A DNA stretch of 64,000 nt from Thermoanaerobaculia bacterium. GTDB taxonomy: Bacteria > Acidobacteriota > Thermoanaerobaculia > Multivoradales > Multivoraceae. Below, one piece after another: positions 1 to 15,173 of this stretch. The stretch lies in assembly GCA_022826745.1 (NCBI GenBank), contig JAJDUI010000015.1, positions 1-64,000 of the forward strand. The letters run 5' to 3'. Positions within the stretch are counted from its first letter, which is position 1. Every line of letters begins with the position of its first letter. Under the pieces are notes generated by a model. The model was given only the letters and a program-made list of their open reading frames with translations, was not told the origin of the DNA and did not search any database. The position numbers and the translations under genes were made by a program.

Positions 1-209
1 GGCCATAGACCCCCAGAAACGCCGATCCGAACCGACGGATCCGCCAAACCCGACGGACCGATCCACTCGGCTCCAATACAGCTCCGCAACTACCCCGACA
101 ACGCCGAACCGGATCACGCGGTGAAAAATGCGGGCTAGCGCCAGAAGCGACACAACGCTCCGATTCGGCGGTATAGTCGAGCGTTTACGCGCGCGTTTCG
201 TGACCTTCC

Positions 210-3149
<2,940 letters not shown>

Positions 3150-3175
3150 GGCCGGGCCAATAGGGTAATGGGCCG

Positions 3176-4735
3176 ATGACCACCAGGATCGAGCTGTACG
3201 ACACGACGCTTCGCGACGGGACCCAGCGAGAGAACATCTCCCTGTCGCTGGCGGACAAGCTGGCGATCGCCAGGCGGCTGGACGCCTTCGGAATCCCCTA
3301 CATCGAGTGCGGCTGGCCCGGTTCCAATCCCAAGGACGCCGACTTCTTCGAGGCCATCCGCGAGGTCGAGCTCGAACAGGCGAGAATCTGTGCCTTCGGC
3401 GCCACCCGGCGCAAGCACAGCGCCTGCGACCGCGACGGCAACGTCCAGGCGCTGGTCGCCGCGGAGACGCCCACCGTCACGCTGGTCGGCAAGAGCTGGG
3501 ACCTGCACGTCGAAAAGGTGCTCGAAACCGACGCGCGAGAGAACGAGGCGATGATCGGCGACACGGTCGGCTATCTCAAGGAGCTGGGCCGCGAGGTGAT
3601 CTACGACGCGGAGCACTTCTTCGACGGTCTGGCCGGGAACCCCGAGTGCGCGCTCGGCACCTTGCGCGCCGCGGCCGCGGCGGGCGCCGACTACGTCGTG
3701 CTCTGCGACACGAACGGCGGCACGCTGCCGTGGCAGATCGAAGCGGGGATCGACGCGGCGCGGGCCGAGCTCGGTCCGGATGTCCGGATCGGCATCCATA
3801 CGCACGATGACGCCGGATGCGGTGTCGCCAACACCCTGGCCGCGGTGCGGGCAGGCGCGGTCATGGTCCAGGGCACGATCAACGGCTACGGCGAACGGGT
3901 GGCGAACGCGAACCTGGTGACCATCGTGCCGGACCTGCAGTGCAAGATGGGGTTCTTCTGCGTCCCCGACGAGAGCCTGCGCGAGTTGACCTCCCTGTCG
4001 CGATACGTCGCCGAGGTGGCGAACATCGCCCACGACGACCACCTGCCCTACGTCGGGCGCAGCGCCTTCGCCCACAAGGGCGGCATCCATGTCGCGGCGA
4101 TGCTCAAGGAACCGACCAGCTACCAGCACGTCGAGCCGGAGGTGGTTGGCAACGAGATGCGGACCGTGGTCTCCGAACTCTCGGGCCGCGGCAACATCGC
4201 TCATCTCGCGGCGGGCGCCGGGATCGCCGACACGCCCCACGCGCGCGAGGTGCTGTACCAGGTCAAGGAGCTGGAGAACCGCGGCTACAGCTTCGAGGCC
4301 GCCGAGGCGTCCGTCGAGCTCATGCTGCGCCGTGCGGAACCCGGCTACGAGGCGCCTTTCCGCCTGATCGACTTCCTGACGGTGGTCGAGCATCGCGACG
4401 GCCGCGGCCTGGTGGCCGAAGCTACGGTCAAGGTCGAGGTGCCGGGCGGCGCCATTGCTCACACGGCGGCGGAGGGCAATGGACCGGTGAATGCCCTGGC
4501 CCACGCCCTGCGCAAGGCGCTGGAGCCGCACTACCCGCAACTGGCAGAGATGCGCCTGGCTGACTACAAGGTCCGCATTCTGGACAGCGCCCACGGAACG
4601 GCCGCCACGACCCGCGTGCTCGTGGACTTCGTCGCCGGCGGCGAGCGCTGGACCACGGTCGGCGCGGGCACGAACATCATCGAAGCAAGCTGGGAAGCGC
4701 TTTCCGACGCGATCGAGTTCGGGCTGACGTCCTGA
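3176..4735 (+). CDS. cimA: (R)-citramalate synthase
   Basis: Condenses pyruvate and acetyl-CoA to (R)-citramalate, the first step of the threonine-independent route to 2-oxobutyrate and isoleucine. The 519-residue length fits CimA. The N-terminal HMGL/LeuA-type TIM barrel starts with the DTTLRDGTQ signature (residues 9-17). Metal-binding HTHDD follows near 203-207 and NGYGERVANANL near 235. The C-terminal third is the LeuA-type dimer/allosteric domain, where isoleucine feedback normally acts. ATG start, 26 bp behind the SNF2 gene. Close homologues include 2-isopropylmalate and homocitrate synthases; the conserved TLRDGTQREN start and overall length favour citramalate synthase. It converges on gcvP. 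Confidence 0.88.
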   Translation: MTTRIELYDTTLRDGTQRENISLSLADKLAIARRLDAFGIPYIECGWPGSNPKDADFFEAIREVELEQARICAFGATRRKHSACDRDGNVQALVAAETPTVTLVGKSWDLHVEKVLETDARENEAMIGDTVGYLKELGREVIYDAEHFFDGLAGNPECALGTLRAAAAAGADYVVLCDTNGGTLPWQIEAGIDAARAELGPDVRIGIHTHDDAGCGVANTLAAVRAGAVMVQGTINGYGERVANANLVTIVPDLQCKMGFFCVPDESLRELTSLSRYVAEVANIAHDDHLPYVGRSAFAHKGGIHVAAMLKEPTSYQHVEPEVVGNEMRTVVSELSGRGNIAHLAAGAGIADTPHAREVLYQVKELENRGYSFEAAEASVELMLRRAEPGYEAPFRLIDFLTVVEHRDGRGLVAEATVKVEVPGGAIAHTAAEGNGPVNALAHALRKALEPHYPQLAEMRLADYKVRILDSAHGTAATTRVLVDFVAGGERWTTVGAGTNIIEASWEALSDAIEFGLTS

Positions 4736-4756
4736 CTCCCGGCCAGCGACGTCAGC
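4723..4756. terminator. candidate bidirectional terminator between cimA and gcvP
   Basis: An 8-bp perfect inverted repeat (GCTGACGT at 4723-4730, ACGTCAGC at 4749-4756) with an 18-nt loop spans the stop codons of the convergent cimA and gcvP genes. No U-run follows on either strand, so this is only a structural candidate. Confidence 0.35.
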
Positions 4757-7697
4757 GGGCGAAAGCGCCCCTGGCGCCGATCGCCTCGAACGGCTCCATG
4801 CCGATGCAGGTGCAGATCAGATGGCGGTCGCCGTGGGCGTTGTCGACGCGGCCGACCGGAGGCCAGTACTTGTGTTCGTCGTTCCACGGGGCCGGGAACG
4901 CCGCCTGCCGGCGGGAGTAGGGGCGGTCCCAGTCGTCGGCGCTGATCGCGGCCGCGGTATGCGGCGCGCCGCGCAGGGGGCTGTCGGCGATCGCCACGTC
5001 GCCGCGTTCCACCGCCGCGATCTCGGCGCGGATCGCGATCATCGCGTCGCAGAAGCGGTCGAGCTCGGCCTTCGACTCGCTCTCGGTCGGTTCGACCATC
5101 AGCGTCCCGGCCACCGGGAAGGACATGGTCGGTGCGTGGAAGCCGTAGTCGATGAGTCGCTTGGCGACATCGTCGACCTCGACGCCGGAGGCCTTGAAGC
5201 CGCGCAGATCGAGGATGCACTCGTGAGCCACCAGCCCGCTGGCGCCCCGGTACAGGACGGGGTAGTGGGTTTCGAGCCGGTGGGCAATGTAGTTCGCGTT
5301 CAGGATCGCGGCCTCCGTGGCGCGGCGCAGTCCGGCAGCCCCCATCATGCGAATGTAGGCCCAGGAGATGGGCAGGATCGAGCCGCTGCCGACGGCCGTC
5401 GCGCTCACCGCGCCAACCGTCCCGTTTCCCAGGCTGCCGGCACCGTCCGACTGCCCGATGGACGCGAGGGGGTGCCGCGGCAGGAAGGGCGCGAGATGGG
5501 CGGCGACCGCGATCGGCCCCATGCCGGGACCGCCGCCGCCGTGGGGGATGCAGAACGTCTTGTGGAGGTTCAGGTGGCAGACGTCGGCGCCGTAGTCGCC
5601 GGGCCGGCAGACGCCGACCTGAGCGTTCATGTTCGCTCCGTCGAGGTAGATCTGCCCGCCGTGGTCGTGGACGATGGCGCAGATGTCGCGGATCGCCTCT
5701 TCGAACACGCCGTGCGTGGACGGGTAGGTGACCATCAGCGCCGCGAGGTCCTCGCCGTGGGCCTCCGCGCAGGCGCGCAGATCATCGAGATCGATGTTGC
5801 CTTCCTCGTCGCAGGCGACGGCCGCCACCTTCAGCCCGGCCAGCACGGCGCTGGCGGGGTTCGTGCCGTGAGCGGAGGTGGGGATGAGGCAGACGTTGCG
5901 GGCCCCCTCGCCGCGGCTCGCGTGGTAGCTCCGGATCGCGAGAAGACCGGCGTACTCTCCCTGGGAACCGGCGTTGGGCTGCAGCGAAACGGCGGAGCAG
6001 CCGGTGATGCTCGCCAGCCAGTTCTCCAGGTCGCCGCAGAGCTTTCGGTAACCCGCCGTCTGGTCCTCGGGGGCGTAGGGATGCATGTGGGCGAATCCCC
6101 GCCAGGTGATCGGCATCATCTCCGCCGTCCCGTTCAGCTTCATCGTGCACGAGCCGAGCGGGATCATGGAGGTGGTCAGGGACAGGTCGCGCGCCTCCAG
6201 CCGGTGCAGGTAGCGGAGCAGCTCGGTCTCGGAGCGGTAGCTGCTGAACACCGGATGGTCGAGGCAGGGCGTTGTCCGCCGCAGCGCGGCCGGCAGGTGT
6301 TGCGTCGCGTCGGCCGAAGACGGGGCCTGGGCTCCGGCGGCGCCGACTTCGGCGAAGGCCGCGAGCACCGACTCGATGTCGTAGTCGGTCGTCGTTTCGT
6401 CGCAGGCGACCGAGATGGCGCCCGAGCTCCACTCCCGCAGGTTCAGCTTGCGGCGCCGGGCGGCGGCGATCACCCGGCGCTCCTCTTCGACACTGCCGAC
6501 CTCGGCGGTCACCGTGTCGAAGAACGTGTCGGAGCGGAGGGTGAAGCCCAGCGCGCGCAGGCGTTCGGCGAGGCGCGCGGCGCGGCGGTGAACCGCCTCG
6601 GCGATGGACTCGAGACCTTCCGGCCCGTGGTAGACGGCGTAGAAGCTGGCGATCACCGCCGGCAGCACCTGGGCGGTGCAGATGTTGCTGGTGGCCCGGT
6701 CGCGCCGGATGTGCTGCTCCCGCGTCTGGAGCGCCAGGCGCAAGGCCGGACGGTGACGGTCGTCGTGGGTGACGCCGACCAGGCGGCCCGGCAGCCGCCG
6801 CTTCAACCGGTCGCGGACGGCGATGTAGGCAGCGTGCGGTCCGCCGAATCCCATCGGTAGTCCGAAGCGCTGGGTGCTGCCGACCGCGACGTCGGCGCCC
6901 CAGGCGCCGGGCGCCTCGAGCAGGCAGAGGGCGAGCGGATCGGCGGCGGCGATCGTCATGCCGCCGGCCTCCCGCAGCCGTTCCGCCAGATCGCCGTAGT
7001 CGTGGACGCCGCCGTCGGTGGCCGGTTGCTGGACCAGGGCCGCGAACACGCCTTCCGGGTCGAGCTCCCGGTGGTCACCGACCTCGACCTCGATGCCGAG
7101 CGGCTCGGCGCGGGTGCGGACGACTTCGATCGTCTGCGGGTGGCAGTTCTCCGACACGAAGAACCGGCCCTGGCGCCGCTTCTCGGCCCAGCACAGGGTC
7201 ATCGCTTCGGCGGCGGCCGTGGGTTCATCGAGCAGGGAGGCGTTGGCGACCTCGAGGCCGGTGAGGCTCGCGATCATCGTCTGGAAGTTGAGCAGCGCTT
7301 CCAGCCGGCCCTGGGAGATCTCCGGCTGATACGGCGTGTAGGCCGTGTACCAGCCTGGGTCTTCCAGGACGTTGCGCTGGATGACCGGCGGCGTGACGCA
7401 GCCGTGGTAGCCCATGCCGATGAAGCTGCGCAGCACCTGGTTGCTGCCGGCGATCTCGTCGAGTTCGACGAGCGCCGCGGCTTCGGAAGCCGGGGGCGGC
7501 AGTTCGAGGCCGCCGTCGTGTCCTTCGCTGCGGATCGCGGCGGGCACGGCGTCGTCGATCAGGCTCGCTAGCGAGGAGTGGCCGAGCGCCTCGAGCATCT
7601 GCTCGATCTCGGCGGCCCGGGGTCCGATGTGTCGGTCGGCGAAGGGCAGGGCGCCGCTTGCGGTGGATTCGGACCGTTTCATGGTTCGTTGTGTCAT
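4752..7697 (-). CDS. gcvP: glycine dehydrogenase (decarboxylating), P-protein
   Basis: The PLP-dependent P-protein of the glycine cleavage system decarboxylates glycine and passes the aminomethyl group to the lipoyl H-protein. The 981 residues match full-length (non-split) GcvP. The N-terminal half carries the FADRHIGPR start and the early [14 protein letters not shown] block. The C-terminal half carries the PLP lysine K713 in HLNLHKTF followed by IPHGGGGPG. The initiator overlaps the stop of the upstream antiporter gene by 4 nt (ATGA); an alternative ATG lies five codons further in. No gcvT or gcvH is in the window. It is last in a minus-strand run from fdhF, and co-occurrence with formate and glutamate dehydrogenases suggests one-carbon and amino-acid catabolism (inference). 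Confidence 0.96.
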   Translation of the reverse strand: MTQRTMKRSESTASGALPFADRHIGPRAAEIEQMLEALGHSSLASLIDDAVPAAIRSEGHDGGLELPPPASEAAALVELDEIAGSNQVLRSFIGMGYHGCVTPPVIQRNVLEDPGWYTAYTPYQPEISQGRLEALLNFQTMIASLTGLEVANASLLDEPTAAAEAMTLCWAEKRRQGRFFVSENCHPQTIEVVRTRAEPLGIEVEVGDHRELDPEGVFAALVQQPATDGGVHDYGDLAERLREAGGMTIAAADPLALCLLEAPGAWGADVAVGSTQRFGLPMGFGGPHAAYIAVRDRLKRRLPGRLVGVTHDDRHRPALRLALQTREQHIRRDRATSNICTAQVLPAVIASFYAVYHGPEGLESIAEAVHRRAARLAERLRALGFTLRSDTFFDTVTAEVGSVEEERRVIAAARRRKLNLREWSSGAISVACDETTTDYDIESVLAAFAEVGAAGAQAPSSADATQHLPAALRRTTPCLDHPVFSSYRSETELLRYLHRLEARDLSLTTSMIPLGSCTMKLNGTAEMMPITWRGFAHMHPYAPEDQTAGYRKLCGDLENWLASITGCSAVSLQPNAGSQGEYAGLLAIRSYHASRGEGARNVCLIPTSAHGTNPASAVLAGLKVAAVACDEEGNIDLDDLRACAEAHGEDLAALMVTYPSTHGVFEEAIRDICAIVHDHGGQIYLDGANMNAQVGVCRPGDYGADVCHLNLHKTFCIPHGGGGPGMGPIAVAAHLAPFLPRHPLASIGQSDGAGSLGNGTVGAVSATAVGSGSILPISWAYIRMMGAAGLRRATEAAILNANYIAHRLETHYPVLYRGASGLVAHECILDLRGFKASGVEVDDVAKRLIDYGFHAPTMSFPVAGTLMVEPTESESKAELDRFCDAMIAIRAEIAAVERGDVAIADSPLRGAPHTAAAISADDWDRPYSRRQAAFPAPWNDEHKYWPPVGRVDNAHGDRHLICTCIGMEPFEAIGARGAFAR

Positions 7698-8647
7698 AGC
7701 TTGCTGAAGAGCCAGGCCACGTAGCCCCCATAGGCTGCCACGAGCAGCGCTCCCCAGGCCCGCCCGATACTGCGGCCGTGCCGCAGCAGGTAGACGGCGA
7801 GGAACATGAGGAGGCTGAAGGAGAGCATGACCGAGGCGTCCAGCCCCTCGGCGAGGAAGGTGGTTTCGAAGGGGCGTATGAGTGTCGCGGCCGGCAGGAC
7901 CAGCAGGATGTTGAACACGTTCGAGCCGATGATGTTCCCGAGCACGATGCCGTGGTGATTCCGGTACGCGGCCACCAGGCAGGCGGCGAGTTCAGGCACA
8001 CTGGTGCCGAAGGCCACGACCGTGAGTCCGATGACCGTCTCGCTCACGCCAAGTTCGCGAGCGAGCTCTTCCGCCGCCGGGACCAGGATCTCGGCGGCGC
8101 CGACGGCGAGCAGGGCGAGCCCCACCAGGGTGCCGAGGCCGGACCTGAGCCCGCTGACGCCCTGGGGGTCCGTCGCTTCGGCGTCGCCGGCGCGGACCAG
8201 CACGATGAGGAAGTACGCCATCAGCGCGAGGAGCACCACGCCCTCGAAACGGCCCAGGCGGCCGAAGGCGGTGAAGATCAGAACGAGCAGGGAAGTGCCC
8301 AGCATGAAGGGCAGCTCGCGGCGGACCAGGCGGATGGCCTGGCGCTCGGCGCCGTCGTGGTGGTTGTGGAGAGGCACGACGAGCGCCGAGATGCCGAGGA
8401 TCAGGCCCACATTGGCGATGTTCGAGCCGACGACGTTGCCGTAGACCAGCCCGGTGGAGTCCCGCAGCGCGGCGGCTATCGCCACGCCGAGTTCCGGCGC
8501 CGAGGTGCCGAAGGCGACGACGGTCAGGCCGATCACCGTCGGACTGACGCGCAGGACGGCGGCCAGGCCGGTCACGGAGCGCACGAGGATCTCGCCGCCG
8601 GCCCAGAGCACGGCGATGCCGAGAATGATCAGCAGCAGCGAGATCAA
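7694..8647 (-). CDS. calcium/sodium antiporter (CaCA family, YrbG-like)
   Basis: An inner-membrane cation exchanger of the Ca2+:cation antiporter superfamily, 317 residues with about ten predicted membrane segments. The two inverted alpha-repeats are clear: GTSAPEL followed by GNVVGSN in the first half, and GTSVPEL followed by GNIIGSN in the second. These acidic and Ser/Asn residues form the ion sites in the family. It overlaps gcvP by 4 nt, which implies translational coupling, although the metabolic link to glycine cleavage is not obvious. The substrate pair (Na+/Ca2+ or K+/H+) cannot be fixed from sequence. Confidence 0.92.
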   Translation of the reverse strand: MISLLLIILGIAVLWAGGEILVRSVTGLAAVLRVSPTVIGLTVVAFGTSAPELGVAIAAALRDSTGLVYGNVVGSNIANVGLILGISALVVPLHNHHDGAERQAIRLVRRELPFMLGTSLLVLIFTAFGRLGRFEGVVLLALMAYFLIVLVRAGDAEATDPQGVSGLRSGLGTLVGLALLAVGAAEILVPAAEELARELGVSETVIGLTVVAFGTSVPELAACLVAAYRNHHGIVLGNIIGSNVFNILLVLPAATLIRPFETTFLAEGLDASVMLSFSLLMFLAVYLLRHGRSIGRAWGALLVAAYGGYVAWLFSKL

Positions 8648-8699
8648 GGGGTGGTCTTCGGTCTGGTCGGGGCGAGCGGTCGGGGAGCTACGGCGGGAG

Positions 8700-10193
<1,494 letters not shown>

Positions 10194-10232
10194 CGCTCTC
10201 CAGGGGCAACCTAATCCCAGCTACGGCACTCG

Positions 10233-11135
10233 TCAATCGAAACCGCCCAGTCTCCTCGCTTCGACTGCTGCTTCGGGATAGAAGTTGCTGCGGTCGGCGG
10301 CGACGAAGGCGTAGACGCGGATCCCGGCCAGGTGGGCGATGTCCAGTGCCAGGCTCGACGGCGCGCCGACCGCGGCAATCACGGGGATGCCGGCCACCGC
10401 CGCCTTCTGGACGATCTCGAAACCGAGACGGCCACTGACGGCGAGGATCGTGTCGTGCAGGGGCAGCCGGTTCGCCCGCAACGCCTTGCCGATGACCTTG
10501 TCGACGGCGTTGTGGCGACCGATGTCCTCGCGAAGCCAAAGGAGTCCGGGCCTTCCTTCGGCGACCTCGAACAGGGCCGCGGCATGGACGCCGCCGGTGT
10601 CGCCGAAGAGGCGCTGGCCTTCCTGCATCGCCGCGGGCAGCGACTGGACCAGGAGACGTTCCCGGTCCGGCTCCAGGTCGAGTGGGCGGATCGCCGGCAG
10701 CCGCACCCACAGGTCTTCGAGCGAAGGCTTGCCGCAGACTCCGCAGGCGCTGGTGACGCGGAAGGCGCGTTCCCGCTTCATCGTCTCGGCGCGGCGGCTC
10801 GTTGCCCGCCGCCCCCCTGCCGAGAGCCGGACATCGACGATCGACCCGGGGACGGCCGGTTCGCCGCCTGGCGCCGGCGCCTCGTCGAGCCTCGGCGCTC
10901 CGTCCACGGTCACGTCCTCGACATCGGCAGCCTCCTCGATCATCCCTTCGGCGTGGAGGTAGCCGAGCGCCAGGTCCCTCTCCGCGCCGGGGCTGCGCAT
11001 CGTCACGACGACGGCCTCGCCGTCGACCCGGATCTCCAGCGGTTCCTCGACCGCCACCGCGTCGGGTCCGACGTCGCCCCAGCGCTCGACCAGTGCGCTT
11101 CGCGCCGCGGCTGTTTCGGGTCCGGACGCCTTCAC
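10233..11135 (-). CDS. fdhD: formate dehydrogenase accessory sulfurtransferase FdhD
   Basis: FdhD takes sulfur from IscS and transfers it to the molybdenum cofactor of formate dehydrogenases, and is required for their activity. The 300-residue protein carries the family CGVCG motif (C131, C134) and a C-terminal block GRLGFEIVQKAA. The open frame extends far upstream, but homology begins at a GTG at 11135 that overlaps the stop of the fdhF-like gene (GTGA). The coupling to its client enzyme is the expected context. The upstream part of this open frame is antisense shadow. Confidence 0.92.
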   Translation of the reverse strand: MKASGPETAAARSALVERWGDVGPDAVAVEEPLEIRVDGEAVVVTMRSPGAERDLALGYLHAEGMIEEAADVEDVTVDGAPRLDEAPAPGGEPAVPGSIVDVRLSAGGRRATSRRAETMKRERAFRVTSACGVCGKPSLEDLWVRLPAIRPLDLEPDRERLLVQSLPAAMQEGQRLFGDTGGVHAAALFEVAEGRPGLLWLREDIGRHNAVDKVIGKALRANRLPLHDTILAVSGRLGFEIVQKAAVAGIPVIAAVGAPSSLALDIAHLAGIRVYAFVAADRSNFYPEAAVEARRLGGFD

Positions 11136-13342
11136 GCCGGGGCTTCCGTTCGTTCGACCCGCACGCGGACGCCGTACTCCGGCTCGCCGGAGTCGGGGTC
11201 CAGGGACCAGGGCAGCAGTTCCATGCACTCGGGCCAGTGCGCTTCGACGTTGCCGGCCTTGATCGGCCCGAAACGCGCGACGAGCTCGATCCGCGACACC
11301 CGCGACGAGACGACGACCCGTTGGCCGGCGCCGATGCCGCGCGCCCGTCCATCGTCCGCGTTCATCAGCAGGTCGGAGCGTTCGAGGCCGGTCAGCGGGT
11401 CCCGCCCGGCGTGGACCATCGAGTTGAACTGCCGCCCGCGGCGAGTGGAGAGGAAGAGTTCGCCGTCGAGCGGCTCCCGATCCGCCGGCGGTTCGACCGG
11501 GTGGAACCTCGCTCGGCCCGACGGTGTGGCGAAGCGCCCGTCCTCGAACAGTTGGGTGCCGCCCCACTGGAACTGGTCGCCCTTCTGTTTCAGATTCTCG
11601 ATCCCGACATAGCGGGGCTCGATCCGGGCGATCTCGGCCCGGACCGCCGCCGTGTCCGCGAAGTCGAGCGCTCCCGCCGGCTCGGGCCGGACTCTGGAGA
11701 TGACTTCGCACAGCACCTCCCACTCCGGCCGGCACTCGCCGAGCGTTCGGCTTTCGGCGCCGTCGTGGCGAATCGAGGGCGAGAACACGATGCGCCGCTC
11801 GGTCGTCGTCTCGGTCACGCCGCCGGGGATCTCGTACCGCGTCGTGGCCGGCAGCAGCAGCACCGTGTCGCTTGGCTCGACCAGCATGGCGCTGTTCACC
11901 ACGACGTCCTGATGCACCCGGAACCCGGGGTGGTGCAGAGCGCGTTCGACGCGTTCGCGGTCCGGCGTCGTTTCGAGGAAGTTCCCTCCCACGATCCAGA
12001 AGGCATCGATGTCGCCGTCGGCCGCGGCTTCGATCTGCCCGGTGGCCGCCAGGCCGGGACCGCGGGGCGGCTCGAAGCCCCAGACGTCGGCCCAGCGGTC
12101 GAGAATCCCGGTCTCCGACACCGGCGCGCAGCCGACTTCGGAACCGCCCTGGACTCCGGAGTGGCCGCGGATGGGCACAAGGCCGCCGCCGGAAAGGCCC
12201 GGAAGGCCGCGCAGGAGTCCCAGGTTGCAGATCGCGAGCACGGTGTCGACGCCGTGGCGGTGCTGGGTCAGGCCCATGGACCAGACGAGGATGGTCTTCG
12301 GCCTGGAGCAGAGGAGACCGGCGAAGCGTTCCATCTCCGCCCTCGGCGTTCCGCTCGCGCTCTCCAGCGCCTGCCAGGAGGCCTGCCGCAGGGCCGCTTC
12401 GAGCTCGGCGAAGTCCTCGGTGGAACGTTCGACGAAGCGGCGCGCGACACCCCCGGGGAGGTCGAGCAGAGCCTTCATCGTGCCATTCAGGAAGGCGAGA
12501 TCCCCACCAGTGTCGACGGCGAACCAGTGCCGCGCCAGGTCCGTGCCGAAGACCGCGCTCGAGGGAACCGAGGGCACCCAGTAGCGCTCGAGACCCGGCT
12601 CGCGATACGGGTTGACGACCGCGATCTCGGCGCCCCGCTTCACGGCATGGTGGAGGTACTTGACGGTCACGGGCTGGTTGTTCGGCACGTTCGAGCCGAA
12701 GAACACGATCAGGTCGGCATCGAGCCAGTCCCGGTAGGAGTTCGTTGCCGCGCCGTAACCGTAGGCTCTGTTGAGGGCGATCGTCGACGCTGCGTGGCAG
12801 AGGCGGGCCGCGGTGTCGACGTGGGGCGTGCCGAAGAAGCGGGCGGCCTTCTGCGCGACGTAGTAGGTCTCGTTGGGAATGCCGCGCGACGTCAGGAAGA
12901 AGGACGCGCGCGCGGGATCGCGTTCGCGGACGGCGGTGAGCCTCGTGGCCGCGACCTCGACCGCCTCGGTCCAGGAGATGCGCCGGAAACCGGGCTCGCC
13001 GGCGCGCCGGACCATCGGGTGCGCCAGCCGCCCCAGGGCTCGCAGTTCCGTTGAACCTCTGTCGGTCAGAGCGCCGACGTCGGCGAGCACGGCCGGGTCG
13101 AGGGCCGGCATCGTGTTGAGCCGCAGCAGATCGAGCCGAACCATGCACAGGTGCACCCCGTCCAGGGTCCAGTCGCGGAGCCCCGAGGTTCCCAACGCGC
13201 AACCATCGCAGACGCCGTCCCGCAGGATGCGCCACGCATAGCTGGCCTCGTCCCGGTTTCGCCAGGCCACCCTGGCCATTTCCAGGTAGTGGCGCGGCTT
13301 GGTTTGCCCCAGGCCGAAGGGGGTCCGCAGGCTGGGGCTCAC
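11132..13342 (-). CDS. FdhF/YdeP-family molybdopterin oxidoreductase
   Basis: The catalytic subunit of a formate-dehydrogenase-like molybdopterin enzyme, 736 residues from a GTG at 13342, close to the usual YdeP length. The N-terminus has the family block LRDGVCDGCALG (C45, C48) and HLCMVRL. Cys182 in ARLCHAAS sits where FdhF carries its Mo-ligating selenocysteine, so this copy uses cysteine. The bis-MGD-binding domains follow (GHSGVQGG). No twin-arginine signal is visible, so the enzyme is probably cytoplasmic. It is coupled to fdhD by a GTGA overlap. Only 31 bp separate its start from the divergent FG-GAP gene, so the two 5' regions must overlap. Longer starts would run into that neighbour. 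Confidence 0.88.
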   Translation of the reverse strand: MSPSLRTPFGLGQTKPRHYLEMARVAWRNRDEASYAWRILRDGVCDGCALGTSGLRDWTLDGVHLCMVRLDLLRLNTMPALDPAVLADVGALTDRGSTELRALGRLAHPMVRRAGEPGFRRISWTEAVEVAATRLTAVRERDPARASFFLTSRGIPNETYYVAQKAARFFGTPHVDTAARLCHAASTIALNRAYGYGAATNSYRDWLDADLIVFFGSNVPNNQPVTVKYLHHAVKRGAEIAVVNPYREPGLERYWVPSVPSSAVFGTDLARHWFAVDTGGDLAFLNGTMKALLDLPGGVARRFVERSTEDFAELEAALRQASWQALESASGTPRAEMERFAGLLCSRPKTILVWSMGLTQHRHGVDTVLAICNLGLLRGLPGLSGGGLVPIRGHSGVQGGSEVGCAPVSETGILDRWADVWGFEPPRGPGLAATGQIEAAADGDIDAFWIVGGNFLETTPDRERVERALHHPGFRVHQDVVVNSAMLVEPSDTVLLLPATTRYEIPGGVTETTTERRIVFSPSIRHDGAESRTLGECRPEWEVLCEVISRVRPEPAGALDFADTAAVRAEIARIEPRYVGIENLKQKGDQFQWGGTQLFEDGRFATPSGRARFHPVEPPADREPLDGELFLSTRRGRQFNSMVHAGRDPLTGLERSDLLMNADDGRARGIGAGQRVVVSSRVSRIELVARFGPIKAGNVEAHWPECMELLPWSLDPDSGEPEYGVRVRVERTEAPA

Positions 13343-13373
13343 CGGCCGATGATAGAGGAGCAGGAACGTTAGA

Positions 13374-15173
13374 GTGTCGGCGGTGCGGATCTTCCGAGTC
13401 GTCGTCGTCCTGACACTGGCGGTCGTGCCGGCCGCGGCGCTGGCGCAGAGCGGGCAGGCGGAAATCACCCCTGCCTTCGAGCCCGTGGACTTTGCCGTCG
13501 CGGTCGATCCGCGGGCCGACGGCTGGGACACGGAGGCGCTCAGTGAACAGGCTGAGGCCCAGCTCAAGCGCGTCGCCGGGTGGCTTGCGGAGGTGGCCGC
13601 TGGCGGCGCCGATGCCGTGCCGTCCGGGGACGTGGCGTCGGTCGTGGATCAGGCCTTCGAGTCGCCGGGCTTCGTGCCGGGCGAACTGGCTGCGCGCTAC
13701 AGGGGGCCGGCCTTCGCCGTCGAGAGCGGGAGCGTGAGTGGCGCGGATAGCGCCTACCGCGGCGCCGAGGGCTTCGGGCGCGCCCTCGTCGCTCTCGCCG
13801 GGCGGCTGGCCGGTGACCGGCCGCCGCGGGCGGACTTCAAGCTGTACTCGATCGATGCCGGGTCGGAGGGGTTCACGACGCTGGCCTACTTCGAGGCGGC
13901 GGCGGGTGCAGGCGGCGGCTTCAGACAGGTGAACGCGGTCTGGTCGACCGTCTGGCGGTTGCCGGCGGGCGGCGGCGAGCCGTTGCTGCTGCGGGTCGAG
14001 GTGGCCGACTACGAGGAGACCTCGACTCCCCGCCGTCCTCTCTTCGTGGATGTCACCGAGGCCGCGGTCGGCCACAACCCGAGCTACCGGGAACAACTGC
14101 TTCAGCCGCCGGACGCCTGGCTCAACCGGATCACCAAGGCGTCTGGCTACAACAAGACCGGCTGGCAGGGGGTCTCGGTCGCGGATGTCAACGGCGACGG
14201 CCTGGACGACATCTTCCTGCCCGAGCAGGGCGGCCTGCCGAACCGGCTCTACGTGCAGAACCGGGAAGGCACGTTCGACGACCGTTCGGCCGAAGCGGCG
14301 GTCGACTTCCTGGAGCGGGCCCTGGCCGGGCTGTTCGTCGATCTCGACAACGACGGCGATCCGGACCTGGTGCTGTCCAGCCGCCCGGCCGTGCTGGTCC
14401 TCGAGAACGACGGCAGCGGCGGTTTCGCCCGCGTCCGCCACATCGCCGGCGACATACCCGACAGCAACTCCCTCTCGGCGGCCGACTACGACAACGACGG
14501 CGACCTCGACCTCTACGTCTGCGCCTACCGCCGGGCGTACGACGAGCGCGGAGTCGCGAGCCCGGTGCCGTACCACGACGCGAACAACGGCGGCCGGAAC
14601 GTGCTGCTCCGCAACGACGGCGGCTTCCGCTTCGTCGACGCGACGGCCGGGGCGGGGCTCGACGTGAACAACCGCCGCTTCAGTCTGGCCGCGTCCTGGG
14701 AGGACATCGACGGCGACGGCGACCCGGACCTCTACGTGGCGAACGACTACGGCCGGAACAACCTGTACCGCAACGACGGCGGTCGCTTCGTCGACGTGGC
14801 CGGGGAGGCAGGCGTCGAGGACATCTCCTCCGGCATGTCCGTGAGCTGGGCCGACTACAACCGCGACGGGCGGATGGACGTGTACGTCGGCAACATGTTC
14901 TCCGCCGCCGGCAACCGGATCACGTATCAGCGGAAGTTCGAAAGGGACCGGCAGCGCGCCGGGCCGCTGGCCGAAGTGCAGCGGATGGCGCGCGGCAACT
15001 CTCTCTTCGCGGGCGCGGAGGGCGGCGGCTTCCTCGACCGCAGCGTCGATGCGAACGTCACGATGGGCCGCTGGTCCTGGTCGTCCGTCTTCGCGGACAT
15101 CAACAACGACGGCTGGGAGGATCTGGTGGTCGCCAACGGCAACCTGACCCAGACGCTCCCGGACGACCTGTGA
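13374..15173 (+). CDS. FG-GAP/VCBS repeat protein, N-terminal part ending at an in-frame TGA
   Basis: The N-terminal 599 residues of an exported CRTAC1-type protein. A signal peptide (hydrophobic VVVVLTLAVV, then cleavage after AAALAQ) is followed by a poorly conserved region of about 200 residues. FG-GAP/VCBS calcium-binding repeats then run from about 260 onward (DVNGDGLDDIF, DLDNDGDPDLV, DYDNDGDLDLY, DIDGDGDPDLY, DYNRDGRMDVY, DINNDGWEDLV). The frame stops at TGA 15171-15173 right after DDL. The same frame then continues at once with SFFWRQVV, a last FG-GAP repeat and the ASPIC/UnbV domain expected next in this family. The full gene is therefore 13374-17600 (1,409 codons counting the stop). 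Readthrough as selenocysteine, a nonsense mutation or a sequencing error are the alternatives. GTG start; another GTG lies three codons in. Confidence 0.85.
   Translation: MSAVRIFRVVVVLTLAVVPAAALAQSGQAEITPAFEPVDFAVAVDPRADGWDTEALSEQAEAQLKRVAGWLAEVAAGGADAVPSGDVASVVDQAFESPGFVPGELAARYRGPAFAVESGSVSGADSAYRGAEGFGRALVALAGRLAGDRPPRADFKLYSIDAGSEGFTTLAYFEAAAGAGGGFRQVNAVWSTVWRLPAGGGEPLLLRVEVADYEETSTPRRPLFVDVTEAAVGHNPSYREQLLQPPDAWLNRITKASGYNKTGWQGVSVADVNGDGLDDIFLPEQGGLPNRLYVQNREGTFDDRSAEAAVDFLERALAGLFVDLDNDGDPDLVLSSRPAVLVLENDGSGGFARVRHIAGDIPDSNSLSAADYDNDGDLDLYVCAYRRAYDERGVASPVPYHDANNGGRNVLLRNDGGFRFVDATAGAGLDVNNRRFSLAASWEDIDGDGDPDLYVANDYGRNNLYRNDGGRFVDVAGEAGVEDISSGMSVSWADYNRDGRMDVYVGNMFSAAGNRITYQRKFERDRQRAGPLAEVQRMARGNSLFAGAEGGGFLDRSVDANVTMGRWSWSSVFADINNDGWEDLVVANGNLTQTLPDDL

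Noticed and set aside
1..6. Possible start of a divergent gene at the left edge (ATG on minus at 6)
   Set aside because: Only two codons are in the window and no upstream support beyond GGGGG is visible.
4821..6860. 679-residue plus-strand frame inside gcvP
   Set aside because: Antisense of a clear GcvP gene with no recognisable product.
12795..12800. Selenocysteine in the FdhF-like protein
   Set aside because: The equivalent codon (Cys182 in ARLCHAAS) is a cysteine codon with no TGA, so this enzyme gives no evidence for a Sec system.
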